This document shows, in pieces, positions 1 through 8,074 of a DNA stretch of 64,000 bases (positions are counted from its first letter, which is position 1; each line of letters begins with the position of its first letter). Origin of the DNA: Vibrio sp. B1FLJ16. GTDB taxonomy: Bacteria > Pseudomonadota > Gammaproteobacteria > Enterobacterales > Vibrionaceae. Both the position numbers and the translations under genes were made by a program. The notes under the pieces are model-generated. The model was given only the letters and a program-made list of their open reading frames with translations. It did no database searches and was not told the DNA's origin. The stretch covers positions 930,001-994,000 of the forward strand of contig NZ_HG992750.1 of assembly GCF_905175385.1 (NCBI RefSeq), written 5' to 3'.

Positions 1-254
1 AACCAGTCAAAGGGAACGTCGGCAAAGGTATATTTTGCTCCAATGGTATGCAGGCAGAGCCAGACAAACATGAGAACGTAAGCGGTGTTGCTGAACTGAT
101 ATCGATTTGAAATGATCCATATCGATATAAGGATACCAATTGCAGGGAAGATCTCAGCAAACCAAACCGCTCTAGAGTTTGGTTCCAGGGCTGAGAACAA
201 GAAAACGACGGCATAAAAGATCGTCAGACCTAACAGAGTAGAAGTACTTTTCAT
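1..254 (-). CDS. YjdF/DUF2238 family inner-membrane protein (partial)
   Basis: This gene is cut by the left window edge, so only the first 84 codons are seen. The start is an ATG at 254 with a GAAGGA ribosome binding site about 12 nt upstream. The translation is very hydrophobic, with three likely membrane helices. It contains the stretch CLHTIGAKYTF followed by VPFDW, which resembles the conserved HTIGAxYTYAxVPF signature of the DUF2238/YjdF family of inner-membrane proteins. The function of that family is unknown to me. The frame stays open to the window edge. The assignment rests on that motif and on overall hydrophobicity. It reads away from the oxygenase at 534, across a 279-bp intergenic region. 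Confidence 0.75.
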   Translation of the reverse strand, partial: MKSTSTLLGLTIFYAVVFLFSALEPNSRAVWFAEIFPAIGILISIWIISNRYQFSNTAYVLMFVWLCLHTIGAKYTFADVPFDW

Positions 255-390
255 CAATGTATTCGATCCTTCAATTAGTTTCTTACTGAAATTTAACTTG
301 TTACGAAAATTCGAACTAGGATGTGTTGTTCAACTAGAGATAAACATCATTGCACTTAATTGAACGCCGTGCAATTGTTTGTTTTTTGAA

Positions 391-409
391 ACTAATGATA
401 ACTATTAGT
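391..409. promoter_or_regulatory. 19-bp palindrome in divergent promoter region, possible operator
   Basis: ACTAATGATAACTATTAGT is a near-perfect inverted repeat between the divergent DUF2238 and oxygenase genes. One half resembles the TGATAA half of a Fur-type site; the other half is weaker. A second, looser dyad (TGTTGA ... TCAACA) lies just downstream at about 408-438. The identity of the binding protein is inference only. Confidence 0.3.
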
Positions 410-533
410 GTTGAATAATGAACATAATGCTCAACATTAAACCATTATGGCGTACACATTTCATTAAAGTTTGATTTACAACATGTCCGTCCATAGAATC
501 CCACGCTCATTCTAATAAAAAAGAAGTAAAGTC

Positions 534-1373
534 ATGAAACTGGAAACTGTCGATTACCTTGCTGATGATGCTGCCCAGCAGTTTGTTGCATCGCTCCGTG
601 AAACTGGGTTTGGTGTTCTGAAGAACCATCCGATTCCCAAAGAGCTGGTGGAATCAATTTATAAAAACTGGCAAGAGTTTTTCTACTCAGAGAAGAAAAA
701 CGAATTTCACTTTAATGTAGATACGCAAGACGGTTACTTTCCTCCTTCAGTATCTGAAGTGGCAAAAGGGCACAGCGTGAAAGATATTAAGGAATACTTT
801 CATGTTTACCCTTGGGGACAGATCCCAGAGCAACTGAAAGCAGAGATCCTTGAATACTACGAACGAGCAAATACATTTGCTCAAGAGTTGTTAGGCTGGG
901 TTGAACAACATGCGCCAATAGAGGTTCAGGAAAAGTTTTCTATCGCTTTGTCAGAAATGATCAATAACAGTCAGAAAACTCTGCTTCGTGTTCTGCATTA
1001 CCCGCCAATGACAGGTGAAGAAGAACCAGGAGCAATTCGCGCTGCCGCCCATGAAGACATCAACTTATTGACTGTGCTACCAGCGGCTAACGAGCCAGGT
1101 TTACAGGTTAAGGGCAGAGACGGTGAGTGGATTGATGTACCATGTGATTTCGGCAACTTGATCATCAATATTGGTGACATGTTGCAAGAGGCATCAGGCG
1201 GTTATTTCCCATCAACTACGCACAGAGTCATTAACCCGACTGGTGGGCGTCAGGAGAAGTCACGTATTTCTCTGCCGCTGTTCTTACATCCAAAACCGGA
1301 TGTAGTTCTTTCAGAGCGTTATACTGCACATAGCTATTTAATGGAACGTTTGCGTGAACTTGGCGTAATCTAA
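534..1373 (+). CDS. 2-oxoglutarate/Fe(II)-dependent oxygenase, isopenicillin N synthase family
   Basis: The protein has 279 residues and the two-domain layout of the isopenicillin N synthase/ACC oxidase family: an N-terminal DIOX_N-like part (about 1-110) and a C-terminal double-stranded beta-helix. The iron ligands H173, D175 (HED) and H230 (THRV) are present, and R244-I-S246 supplies the expected R-x-S contact with 2-oxoglutarate. Such enzymes couple decarboxylation of 2-oxoglutarate to hydroxylation or desaturation of a small substrate in the cytoplasm. The substrate cannot be told from sequence. The ATG is preceded by an AAGAAG-type ribosome binding site. It stands alone, with its own terminator just downstream, so it is probably monocistronic. 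Confidence 0.85.
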   Translation: MKLETVDYLADDAAQQFVASLRETGFGVLKNHPIPKELVESIYKNWQEFFYSEKKNEFHFNVDTQDGYFPPSVSEVAKGHSVKDIKEYFHVYPWGQIPEQLKAEILEYYERANTFAQELLGWVEQHAPIEVQEKFSIALSEMINNSQKTLLRVLHYPPMTGEEEPGAIRAAAHEDINLLTVLPAANEPGLQVKGRDGEWIDVPCDFGNLIINIGDMLQEASGGYFPSTTHRVINPTGGRQEKSRISLPLFLHPKPDVVLSERYTAHSYLMERLRELGVI

Positions 1374-1390
1374 AAATTTAGCCCTCGTTC

Positions 1391-1423
1391 AAAGGCCGAT
1401 GCTTTACGCTATCGGCCTTTTTT
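1391..1423 (+). terminator. Rho-independent terminator after the oxygenase gene
   Basis: The stem GGCCGAT (1394-1400) pairs with ATCGGCC (1411-1417) and is followed by a run of T at 1418-1423. It sits 20 nt after the stop codon of the upstream oxygenase. Confidence 0.85.
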
Positions 1424-1478
1424 GGTTTATGGTAGAAGTTATCAGTCATTGTTGTTTGAGAAATAGGTGGTAGTGTGA

Positions 1479-2090
1479 ATGGCGCAGTCAGGAGCTATGT
1501 GTAAAAGTGATGAAATCGAAAACCCTCTCGTCTGGCCAATATTGGAAATCCTCAGAGCCCAACCAACAGGCTGGAAAGTTCATACTTTAGCGAGTCAGCT
1601 AGGAGAGCAAGGCTATATACACCAATTTGACGCGATTCCAGAGAAAGACCTATTTAAGAGAAACTTTCTTATCATGAACGCATTATACCAACTGCAGGAG
1701 GCGGTTTATCCGGAGCATTGGCTGAGCGTCGATGCAATGAACATTACACTTATAAAACCGAATGGGTTACCACGTAACGGTATAGATGTCAGCGAACCTT
1801 TACGCGAGTACTATTTAGACTGGAGTCACTATGAAGCAAATGCAGACGAGGTGAAAAGGTTGCTTAATGAGTTTTGGCAAACTTACCAGCGTTATATTGG
1901 TGGAAACTTTACATCTGAAATAGACAGGCCCAGAGCGTTAGCTCTTTTTGAATTAGATAGCTCTGCAACGCGCGGAGAAATCAGAAAGCAATGGCGTAAA
2001 CTGGCTTTACGTTGGCATCCTGATCGCGAAAATGGTAACACAGAACGTTTTAGGGTGCTTTGTGAAGCGTGGAACGTGCTTCGAAACTAA
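1479..2090 (+). CDS. DnaJ-related protein with C-terminal J domain
   Basis: The 203-residue protein has an N-terminal region (about 18-115) resembling the DNAJ_related domain (PF12339). It ends in a short J domain (about 153-203) carrying the HPD motif at residues 180-182 that stimulates DnaK-type ATPases. There is no G/F region, zinc finger or client-binding domain. It is therefore probably a specialised co-chaperone rather than a general DnaJ. The ATG at 1479 has AGGTGG eight nt upstream. The next in-frame ATG at 1497 has AGGAG only 2 nt away, too close to be good. The last base of the stop codon is also the first base of an inverted-repeat element. Confidence 0.85.
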   Translation: MAQSGAMCKSDEIENPLVWPILEILRAQPTGWKVHTLASQLGEQGYIHQFDAIPEKDLFKRNFLIMNALYQLQEAVYPEHWLSVDAMNITLIKPNGLPRNGIDVSEPLREYYLDWSHYEANADEVKRLLNEFWQTYQRYIGGNFTSEIDRPRALALFELDSSATRGEIRKQWRKLALRWHPDRENGNTERFRVLCEAWNVLRN

Positions 2091-2265
2091 TACCAATCGT
2101 AGTAAATAACTGGTCATTCTAGCTTGTTAAAATACTCGATAACTGCGTTAACTTTTCGTTTCAAAGTGAGTTAATTGTAGAATAACTACTTATCTAAAAT
2201 GTTTGCCTGGTTCTCAAGTATTTTTCCTACGCTATTACTGAACACTTATTTACTGTGATTGGTAT
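2090..2265. repeat. MITE-like 176-bp inverted-repeat element
   Basis: The ends are ATACCAATC at 2090-2098 and GATTGGTAT at 2257-2265. The similarity continues inward: the left end reads TAGTAAATAACTGGTCA and the right end, reverse-complemented, reads CAGTAAATAAGTGTTCA. That gives imperfect terminal repeats of about 30 bp. The interior has no open reading frame. Elements with the ACCAATC...AGTAAATAA terminus are, from memory, scattered in Vibrio genomes. No second copy was found in this window. It lies exactly between the dnaJ-related stop and the terminator of the next gene. Confidence 0.65.
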
Positions 2266-2293
2266 AAAAAAGGCAGCCTATAAAGGCTGCCTT
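2266..2293 (-). terminator. Rho-independent terminator for the ABC-class ATPase gene
   Basis: GGCAGCC (2272-2278) pairs with GGCTGCC (2285-2291). On the minus strand the hairpin is followed by six T (2266-2271). It abuts the inverted-repeat element. Confidence 0.85.
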
Positions 2294-2315
2294 GATACAA
2301 CAACGTATTAAATAC

Positions 2316-3971
2316 TTAATGCGATGGTTTGAACTGAGATTTACGCATACGGTTAAGCGCCGCCATCACATCCAAAGTACGAGGTTTAGCCAGGTCACCT
2401 TGTTTTGGTAAAGGTGCATGCCACTCGCCGTCCAGCATTTCTTCGATCTCTTTCGCTGGATTGTTACACCAACCAGGAAGTTGTGCTAACTGGAACCATA
2501 GCCATCCTATGGTATTGACTTCATCTGCGGATTCCAACTGTTCCAGGGCTCCCAGATCAGTAAACTCTTTTCCGAAGCGCAGAGAGTCTTTTCCTTTGGC
2601 ATTTATGCGGAACTTGCCGTCGGTAAGTATGTTCATCAAAGCGACACGATTTAGCGCTCGAGGACGGAATGTTTTCAGTGCCTCTTCAGACTCGTTATGT
2701 CGCTGAGTAGGATGCTGGGCGATAACCTGTTTGGCTTTTTCCGTCACATCAACTGCCTGGTAGTCATGCATTTGGATAACGGTGTCAGCGACGTCAAGAT
2801 AGTCACCAGAGCCGCCCATAACAATGATGGTTGAGATATCCAGTTCATCACGAAGTTGTCCGATACGATCGACAAGAGGTGTGATTGGCTCATCCCCTTT
2901 TGCAACAAGTGCCTGCATACGCTCGTCACGAATCATAAAGTTTGTTGCAGACGTATCTTCGTCAATAAGCAGAGAGGTTGCGCCTGCTTCAATAGACTCT
3001 TGCAACCATGCCGCCTGAGAAGTGGATCCGGATGCATCCTGAGTCGTAAAGTCAGCAGTATCTTTCCCCATAGGAAGATGATTGATGTAATTCGATAAGT
3101 TCAGGTGATGAACACAGCGGCCATCTTCAGCTCGAATCTTGATCGCTTTGTTGTCAGTAACAACATATTCGCGACCATCTCCCGGGATGTGATCATAGAT
3201 AGAACGTTCGATCGCGTTTAATAGTGTTGATTTACCATGGAAACCACCACCAACGATCAACGAGATACCTTTTGGAATTCCTAGCCCACTGACGTATCCC
3301 TTATTTGGGGCGTGCAAAGTGACTTGAAGAGATGCTGGTGCTTTAAACTCAACCGCGTCTTTCATTGGTAAATCACAGTTACCCGCGATACGAGGAAGAA
3401 TACTTCCGTTCGCCACGAATGCCACTAAGTTGTTTGCTTCTAATTGGCCTCTAAGTGCATCTTGATCTTCGATCACCTGACAGTGCTTCAACATCGCTTC
3501 TTTATCCAGTTCTCGTTCCAGCGTTGCACGACGAATGAACTTAGGTAAATAGAAGGTCAGTATGTTGTTGGCTTTCTTGCCGAGTACGGAGCGACCTTCT
3601 GCAGGAAGATTGACTCTAAAGCGTAGCTCGATGCCTTCTTCGGTAAAGAGAACGGCGGTATTATCCAATACCGTTTGTCCGCTAAGCGCAATTGAAACCG
3701 AGTTTTCCTGCTTGGCAAACTGCTCAAAACTACGAGCAATAAAATCTCGTGCCGCACGTTGGAAAGCCGGGGATTCATCTTTCAGCCACTCAAGCCCCGT
3801 TAAAGACCATGCTCTGGTCGCTCTTAGGCGAGAGGCTGATGCGTAAGGGTCGCCTTGAACATGATCGATAAACAGTGTGAAATCATTAAAGTCATACTGA
3901 CCTTTAATTGTCTGGTAAGCACGGTAGTTCTGCTTTTCGATTTTCTTAAGGGCGGCAGTTAGCTGATCCAT
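2316..3971 (-). CDS. ABC-class predicted ATPase (COG3044 / PF09818)
   Basis: The 551-residue soluble protein carries a Walker A loop GGGFHGKST at residues 241-249. A signature-like ASGSTSQA follows at about 313-320, and a Walker B segment LLIDEDTSATN at 334-344. This order and spacing fit the predicted ABC-class ATPase family COG3044, which is not a transporter subunit: there is no permease gene nearby and no membrane segment. About 210 residues precede the P-loop, as usual for this family. Its cellular role is not established as far as I know. The ATG at 3971 is the first codon of the frame. A strong terminator follows the gene, so it is likely transcribed alone. Confidence 0.85.
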   Translation of the reverse strand: MDQLTAALKKIEKQNYRAYQTIKGQYDFNDFTLFIDHVQGDPYASASRLRATRAWSLTGLEWLKDESPAFQRAARDFIARSFEQFAKQENSVSIALSGQTVLDNTAVLFTEEGIELRFRVNLPAEGRSVLGKKANNILTFYLPKFIRRATLERELDKEAMLKHCQVIEDQDALRGQLEANNLVAFVANGSILPRIAGNCDLPMKDAVEFKAPASLQVTLHAPNKGYVSGLGIPKGISLIVGGGFHGKSTLLNAIERSIYDHIPGDGREYVVTDNKAIKIRAEDGRCVHHLNLSNYINHLPMGKDTADFTTQDASGSTSQAAWLQESIEAGATSLLIDEDTSATNFMIRDERMQALVAKGDEPITPLVDRIGQLRDELDISTIIVMGGSGDYLDVADTVIQMHDYQAVDVTEKAKQVIAQHPTQRHNESEEALKTFRPRALNRVALMNILTDGKFRINAKGKDSLRFGKEFTDLGALEQLESADEVNTIGWLWFQLAQLPGWCNNPAKEIEEMLDGEWHAPLPKQGDLAKPRTLDVMAALNRMRKSQFKPSH

Positions 3972-4094
3972 GAAAATATTGGCCTTTTTAATAGAAGCGG
4001 GCGGCGATTATAGGAATCACAGTCGAGAGAGTAAAGCAGTATAGCCATTTGCTTTTAATACCGTACATAACTAGGCCAACACCAGTGACAATGT

Positions 4095-6017
4095 TTATTT
4101 AGGTAAGAGCTCAGGTGAATTTAATAGCTGCCCACCCAATGGACGCTGATTAAGTAAACCTTGTTCGAACTCATTACCAGGCAAAGGCTTTCCGTAAAGG
4201 AATCCTTGTAATAGGTCGCAGCCTTCCTGAACTAAAAAACGCTCTTGGGATGCTGATTCAACGCCTTCAGCTACAACTTGTAAATCCAGTTTTTTTGCTA
4301 TCTGTATGATTGAACTAATGATAGCTCGGTCATTGTCTGAGTTTTCCAGTTGCTGAATAAAACTCTTGTCTATTTTTATGGCGTCGAACGGGTATTTTTT
4401 CAAATAGCTAAACGACGCAAAGCCAGTACCAAAGTCATCAAGTGACAGCGTAACACCGAGTTGATGTAGCTTATTTAGCGTTGTTAAAGCGACAAGCTCA
4501 TTGGCGATTAAGGCACTTTCTGTAATTTCCAGTTCTAATAACTGGGCAGGAAGATGAAAGGTTTCTAACAGGTAGCTAACCTGTTCAGCGAAATTCACAT
4601 TTTGCAGTTGAATCGGGGAGACGTTAACGGCAACTTTGAAATTATTAACGAGCTCTGACCATTGCTTGGCCTTTGATATCGCTTTGCGAAGAACAAATAA
4701 ACCAACCTCAAATATTAGCCCGTTCTGCTCCGCCATTCTAATCAATGCTTCATTGGATACGTCGCCTAAAACGGGGTGCCGCCAGCGAAGCAGCGCTTCT
4801 GTTCCGGACCATTTGTGAGTGTGGGGGTGCACTTTAGGTTGAAAATAGAGCATCAGGTCGTCATTGCGAACTGCCTGCAGTAAATATCCTTCCAACTCAT
4901 TATGGTTGTTGAGTTCGTTGGATTGATTCTCAAAAAAGTAACGATATGACTCTCCGGACTCCTTACAGAGCAACATGGCATAGCAAGCGTTTTGTAGGAG
5001 TTGCTTTGCATCACTGTTTCGATTTGCTTTAACGACGCCAATATAAGAGTGCAGATGAATTTTCGTAGTATTAATGTAAAAATCACCCAAGCTGATATCG
5101 GTAATCTCTTCAAGCAATTTTTCTAACTTGTCATCCGCGTCGTCACCACCGATTAATAGCACCAAATCATTTGAGCTAGGCCTACCAGTAACAAGTTCGT
5201 ATTCTTGTTGAACGAGTCGGTCATGGAATTCTTTAAGAACTTCATCAAATGCTTCAAAGCCAAATCGAGTCTGTATACTCCGCGCGTTACTGAAACCAAT
5301 ATTTATAACGATGAGCGATTGCTTATGGCCATCAAGAGATTGTATTGCATTTTCAACGACATTCTCCAGAGCAGAGCGGTTTAAAAATCCCGTGCCTTGG
5401 TCGTGTGTTTTTTGATAATTGACTTGTTTTTCTGCAGCTTTTCTGCGGTCAATTTCTTTGGTGAGTGAAAAGCTAAGTTGGGCGAGGTCGGTAGTGCGGT
5501 TTTCAACACGATTTTGCAGTTCGTGGTTTTTCCGCAATAACTTGTACTGCTGAAAGACAACGGCGAGTTGAGCTTCGATAGAGTCTTTAAACGTTACTAA
5601 CAGTTGCCGAAAAGTCTGATTGAAGTCATTCGCTTGTCTGTCGAGCATACAGATGGTTCCAAAAGTGTCACCATTTGGCCAGAAAAGTGGAAGACCAGAG
5701 TATGAAATAAAGCCAAGTTTTACATCTGGATTGTCACGCCACGATTTATCAGATGACGCGTTTGGTACAATCAGCCCCCGTTTACTGCGAATAACATGTT
5801 CACAATACAAGCCATTTCCAATGTTTTCTTTATCGCCGGGTTTAAACGGATTATCAATTGTGTCACTAGAAGTATTAACTTCTAGATGATCGTGGTGGGC
5901 GCGTATGATGAGCGCAGCAGGCACTTCGCCGATTTGTGCGAGCAAATTGACAATGTCCTGCCAGCTTTTTTGCATAGAGTCAGGGATTTTATAGTTTAGG
6001 GTTTGAAGTTTCCCCAT
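4095..6017 (-). CDS. GAF - degenerate GGDEF - EAL c-di-GMP phosphodiesterase candidate
   Basis: Reading from the ATG at 6017 (AAAGGA eight nt upstream) gives 640 residues: a GAF-type sensory domain (about 15-150), a coiled linker (about 155-200), a GGDEF-like domain (about 205-365) and a C-terminal EAL domain. The cyclase signature is replaced by SSNDL, so that domain should be inactive or regulatory. The EAL domain keeps EALLRW (407-412), NVSPIQL, EITES, DDFGTG and the late EGVES, so hydrolysis of c-di-GMP is likely. No membrane helix is evident. The frame can be extended to a TTG at 6113, but that codon lies in the T-run of the fabV terminator, so I chose 6017. Confidence 0.85.
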   Translation of the reverse strand: MGKLQTLNYKIPDSMQKSWQDIVNLLAQIGEVPAALIIRAHHDHLEVNTSSDTIDNPFKPGDKENIGNGLYCEHVIRSKRGLIVPNASSDKSWRDNPDVKLGFISYSGLPLFWPNGDTFGTICMLDRQANDFNQTFRQLLVTFKDSIEAQLAVVFQQYKLLRKNHELQNRVENRTTDLAQLSFSLTKEIDRRKAAEKQVNYQKTHDQGTGFLNRSALENVVENAIQSLDGHKQSLIVINIGFSNARSIQTRFGFEAFDEVLKEFHDRLVQQEYELVTGRPSSNDLVLLIGGDDADDKLEKLLEEITDISLGDFYINTTKIHLHSYIGVVKANRNSDAKQLLQNACYAMLLCKESGESYRYFFENQSNELNNHNELEGYLLQAVRNDDLMLYFQPKVHPHTHKWSGTEALLRWRHPVLGDVSNEALIRMAEQNGLIFEVGLFVLRKAISKAKQWSELVNNFKVAVNVSPIQLQNVNFAEQVSYLLETFHLPAQLLELEITESALIANELVALTTLNKLHQLGVTLSLDDFGTGFASFSYLKKYPFDAIKIDKSFIQQLENSDNDRAIISSIIQIAKKLDLQVVAEGVESASQERFLVQEGCDLLQGFLYGKPLPGNEFEQGLLNQRPLGGQLLNSPELLPK

Positions 6018-6111
6018 GAGGCCATCCTTTACCGTAGATTCACATCCTGTGAACTGATGCTTTATTTCATTATTTATACTCGTTAAGTATAGGAGGAGGT
6101 CAGAGCGAAAC

Positions 6112-6142
6112 AAAAAAAAAGTCCTGAAAACGATTCAGGACT
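6112..6142 (-). terminator. Rho-independent terminator after fabV
   Basis: AGTCCTGA (6120-6127) pairs with TCAGGACT (6135-6142) around an AAACGAT loop. On the minus strand nine T follow. It separates fabV from the EAL gene. Confidence 0.9.
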
Positions 6143-6188
6143 CTTAATAGATTCAAACTATCTCATAAGTGGGACGTTTAGATTGGCG

Positions 6189-7388
6189 TTAAGGCTCCAA
6201 TAACTTCAATTCTTCGATAGAAAATTCTTGTGAGTAATCGACGTTCTCAAAATCAAAGCCGTTGAGTTTCATAAATTCCTCTTTGAAACCCTGGTAATCG
6301 CCGATCTGTTTGAAGTTATCACCGTTCATCTGCTCAACAAGTTGCTTCACTTCTTGCTGTACTGCTGGGTCAAGCTCAAGATCGTCGATACGGATGAGTC
6401 TCTCACCATCCAGCGGTACCTTAGAGCCTGTGTACAGTTTTGTCGTGAACAAACGTTGCATTTGTTCGATACAGCGCTCATGCGTGCCTTTTTCCTTCAT
6501 AACACGGTAAAGTGCCAGAAGGTATGGAGACAATCCTGGAATGAAAACACTCGCCTTAGTGACTAATGCTTTACATACGGTCGCATAAGCACCACCACCG
6601 AAATTGGCCATCTTAAGATTTAACGCATGACTAGTTTGGTGTAAATCTATCTTCGCACGACCTAGAGTACCGTCTAAATAAATAGGGTGGGTAAGCTCTG
6701 GTCCCATATACGAAAACGCGATAGTTTGGCAACCTTCGGCAAGAGACTCTGCGTTGATCAAGGTATCAATCCAGCTTTCCCAGTCTTCACCACCCATTAC
6801 TCTGATGGTTGCTTCCGCTTCTTCTTCCGTTGCAGGTTGGAGCGTGCTCTCTACCCACTGGTCGTTTTCCAGCATGATAGAAGCGCCTGTGACTGATTCA
6901 CCTATTGGTTTAATCACACTACGCCAGTATTCGTCTCTGTTTGGTTTTGGACGAACCCCCGTAGCCAGACTGTAGATCACTAAGTCTACTTCACCTTCGA
7001 AATAGGTTTCTATCGCTTCGATGACTTCGGTGCGGACCGAATCTGAAAATGCATCACCGACAATATTAACTGCAGTACGGCCAACGCGAGTCGCTTCTTG
7101 CTTGAAAAAGATATTATTATACCAACCGGCGCTGCCAACCCCTTTTTCAGAAGGACTGTGTTCAAAAGAGACCCCGATAGTATCAGCGTTCGCGCCACCA
7201 AAGGTAAGGGCAATACGAGCCGCTAATCCAAATCCTGAGGATGCGCCAATAATCAAAACCCGTTTTGGGCCTTCTTTGATCTGTGGTGCTTGTTTTACGT
7301 ATTCTATTTGCTCTTTTATTGATGCATGACACCCGTGTGGATGCGCAGAACGAGCAACAACACCTTGAATTAAAGGTTCTATTCGCAT
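6189..7388 (-). CDS. fabV: FabV trans-2-enoyl-ACP/CoA reductase (NADH)
   Basis: FabV catalyses the last, NADH-dependent reduction of the fatty-acid elongation cycle and is naturally insensitive to triclosan. The 399-residue product starts MRIEPLIQG at an ATG (7388) preceded by GAGG. It has the GASSGFG nucleotide-binding loop at 48-54 and the FabV-specific Y-x8-K catalytic pair at Y237 and K246. The length is right for the family (about 400). The frame can be read back to a TTG at 7421, but homologues begin near MRIEP. It lies downstream of tesA on the same strand, 76 bp away, so the two lipid genes could be cotranscribed. Confidence 0.93.
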   Translation of the reverse strand: MRIEPLIQGVVARSAHPHGCHASIKEQIEYVKQAPQIKEGPKRVLIIGASSGFGLAARIALTFGGANADTIGVSFEHSPSEKGVGSAGWYNNIFFKQEATRVGRTAVNIVGDAFSDSVRTEVIEAIETYFEGEVDLVIYSLATGVRPKPNRDEYWRSVIKPIGESVTGASIMLENDQWVESTLQPATEEEAEATIRVMGGEDWESWIDTLINAESLAEGCQTIAFSYMGPELTHPIYLDGTLGRAKIDLHQTSHALNLKMANFGGGAYATVCKALVTKASVFIPGLSPYLLALYRVMKEKGTHERCIEQMQRLFTTKLYTGSKVPLDGERLIRIDDLELDPAVQQEVKQLVEQMNGDNFKQIGDYQGFKEEFMKLNGFDFENVDYSQEFSIEELKLLEP

Positions 7389-7464
7389 GTTGTTATCTAA
7401 CCTCGATGAATGAAATCTCAACTAGAGTAACGTAAAGTAAGATGCCACTTATTGAGCTAGACCA

Positions 7465-8074
7465 TTAAAAGTAGGGATATTTAATTAATTCCTGGGCGAC
7501 AAAATCGGCAATCCATGGCTGAGCTTCTGGTTTTGGGTGAAGACCATCAGGCATAATCCAGTCGGGTTTTGTGACCAGATGCTCGAGAAAAAAGGGCATT
7601 AATTGTATCTGCTGATGGTCAGCCAGTTTCGGGTATATATCGTAAAACATGTCACTGTAACGCTTACCATAGTTAGGCGGGACTCGGATTTGCATCACAA
7701 TAGCTTCCGCCCCGAAATCTTTAATCATAGTAATCATTTTTGACAGGTTAGCCGTAATAAGTTTAGGAGGAAATCCGCGCAGGCCGTCATTTGCACCCAG
7801 TTCAATCAGGACGATATCCGGAGAATGTTGTTCAAGTAACTGCGGAAGACGGGCTAAACCGTTGCCAGTAGTATCTCCTGAGATACTACCATTAATAACT
7901 GTTACATTTTGACCGTGTTCTAAAAGCACGTCCGGGAGTAAGCTAGGCCAACTGTTCTCAATTGGCATGTTATAACCAGCACTCAGGCTGTCACCCAAGA
8001 CCAGAAGTTTTTCGTTCGCGTGTGCGGTAATAGAAAGACAAAAAAAAGAAAACTAAGGAAAGTAATCGAATCAT
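7465..8074 (-). CDS. tesA: TesA thioesterase I/arylesterase, frameshifted in the signal peptide
   Basis: This is a periplasmic SGNH hydrolase acting on acyl thioesters and lysophospholipids. The body shows block I GDSLSAGY with the nucleophile serine, the block III GAND and the block V DGLHP (Asp and His of the triad). The ATG at 8074 opens a leader MIRLLSLVFF but is out of frame with the body by one base. Between them lies a run of eight A (plus strand 8040-8047). With seven, the frame joins perfectly into a signal peptide ending SITAHA before NEKLLVLGDS. As given, the body frame opens only after a TAG at 8053-8055 and has no signal peptide. It is divergent from ybbA, as in E. coli. Confidence 0.8.

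Noticed and set aside
2090..2265. Superintegron attC (VCR) site
   Set aside because: The ends are ACCAATC/GATTGGT rather than the R'/R'' core sequences of VCR repeats, and no cassette array is present.
6017..6113. Longer start (TTG at 6113) for the GAF-EAL gene
   Set aside because: The TTG is inside the T-run of the fabV terminator, while ATG 6017 has a good AAAGGA and gives a normal N-terminus.
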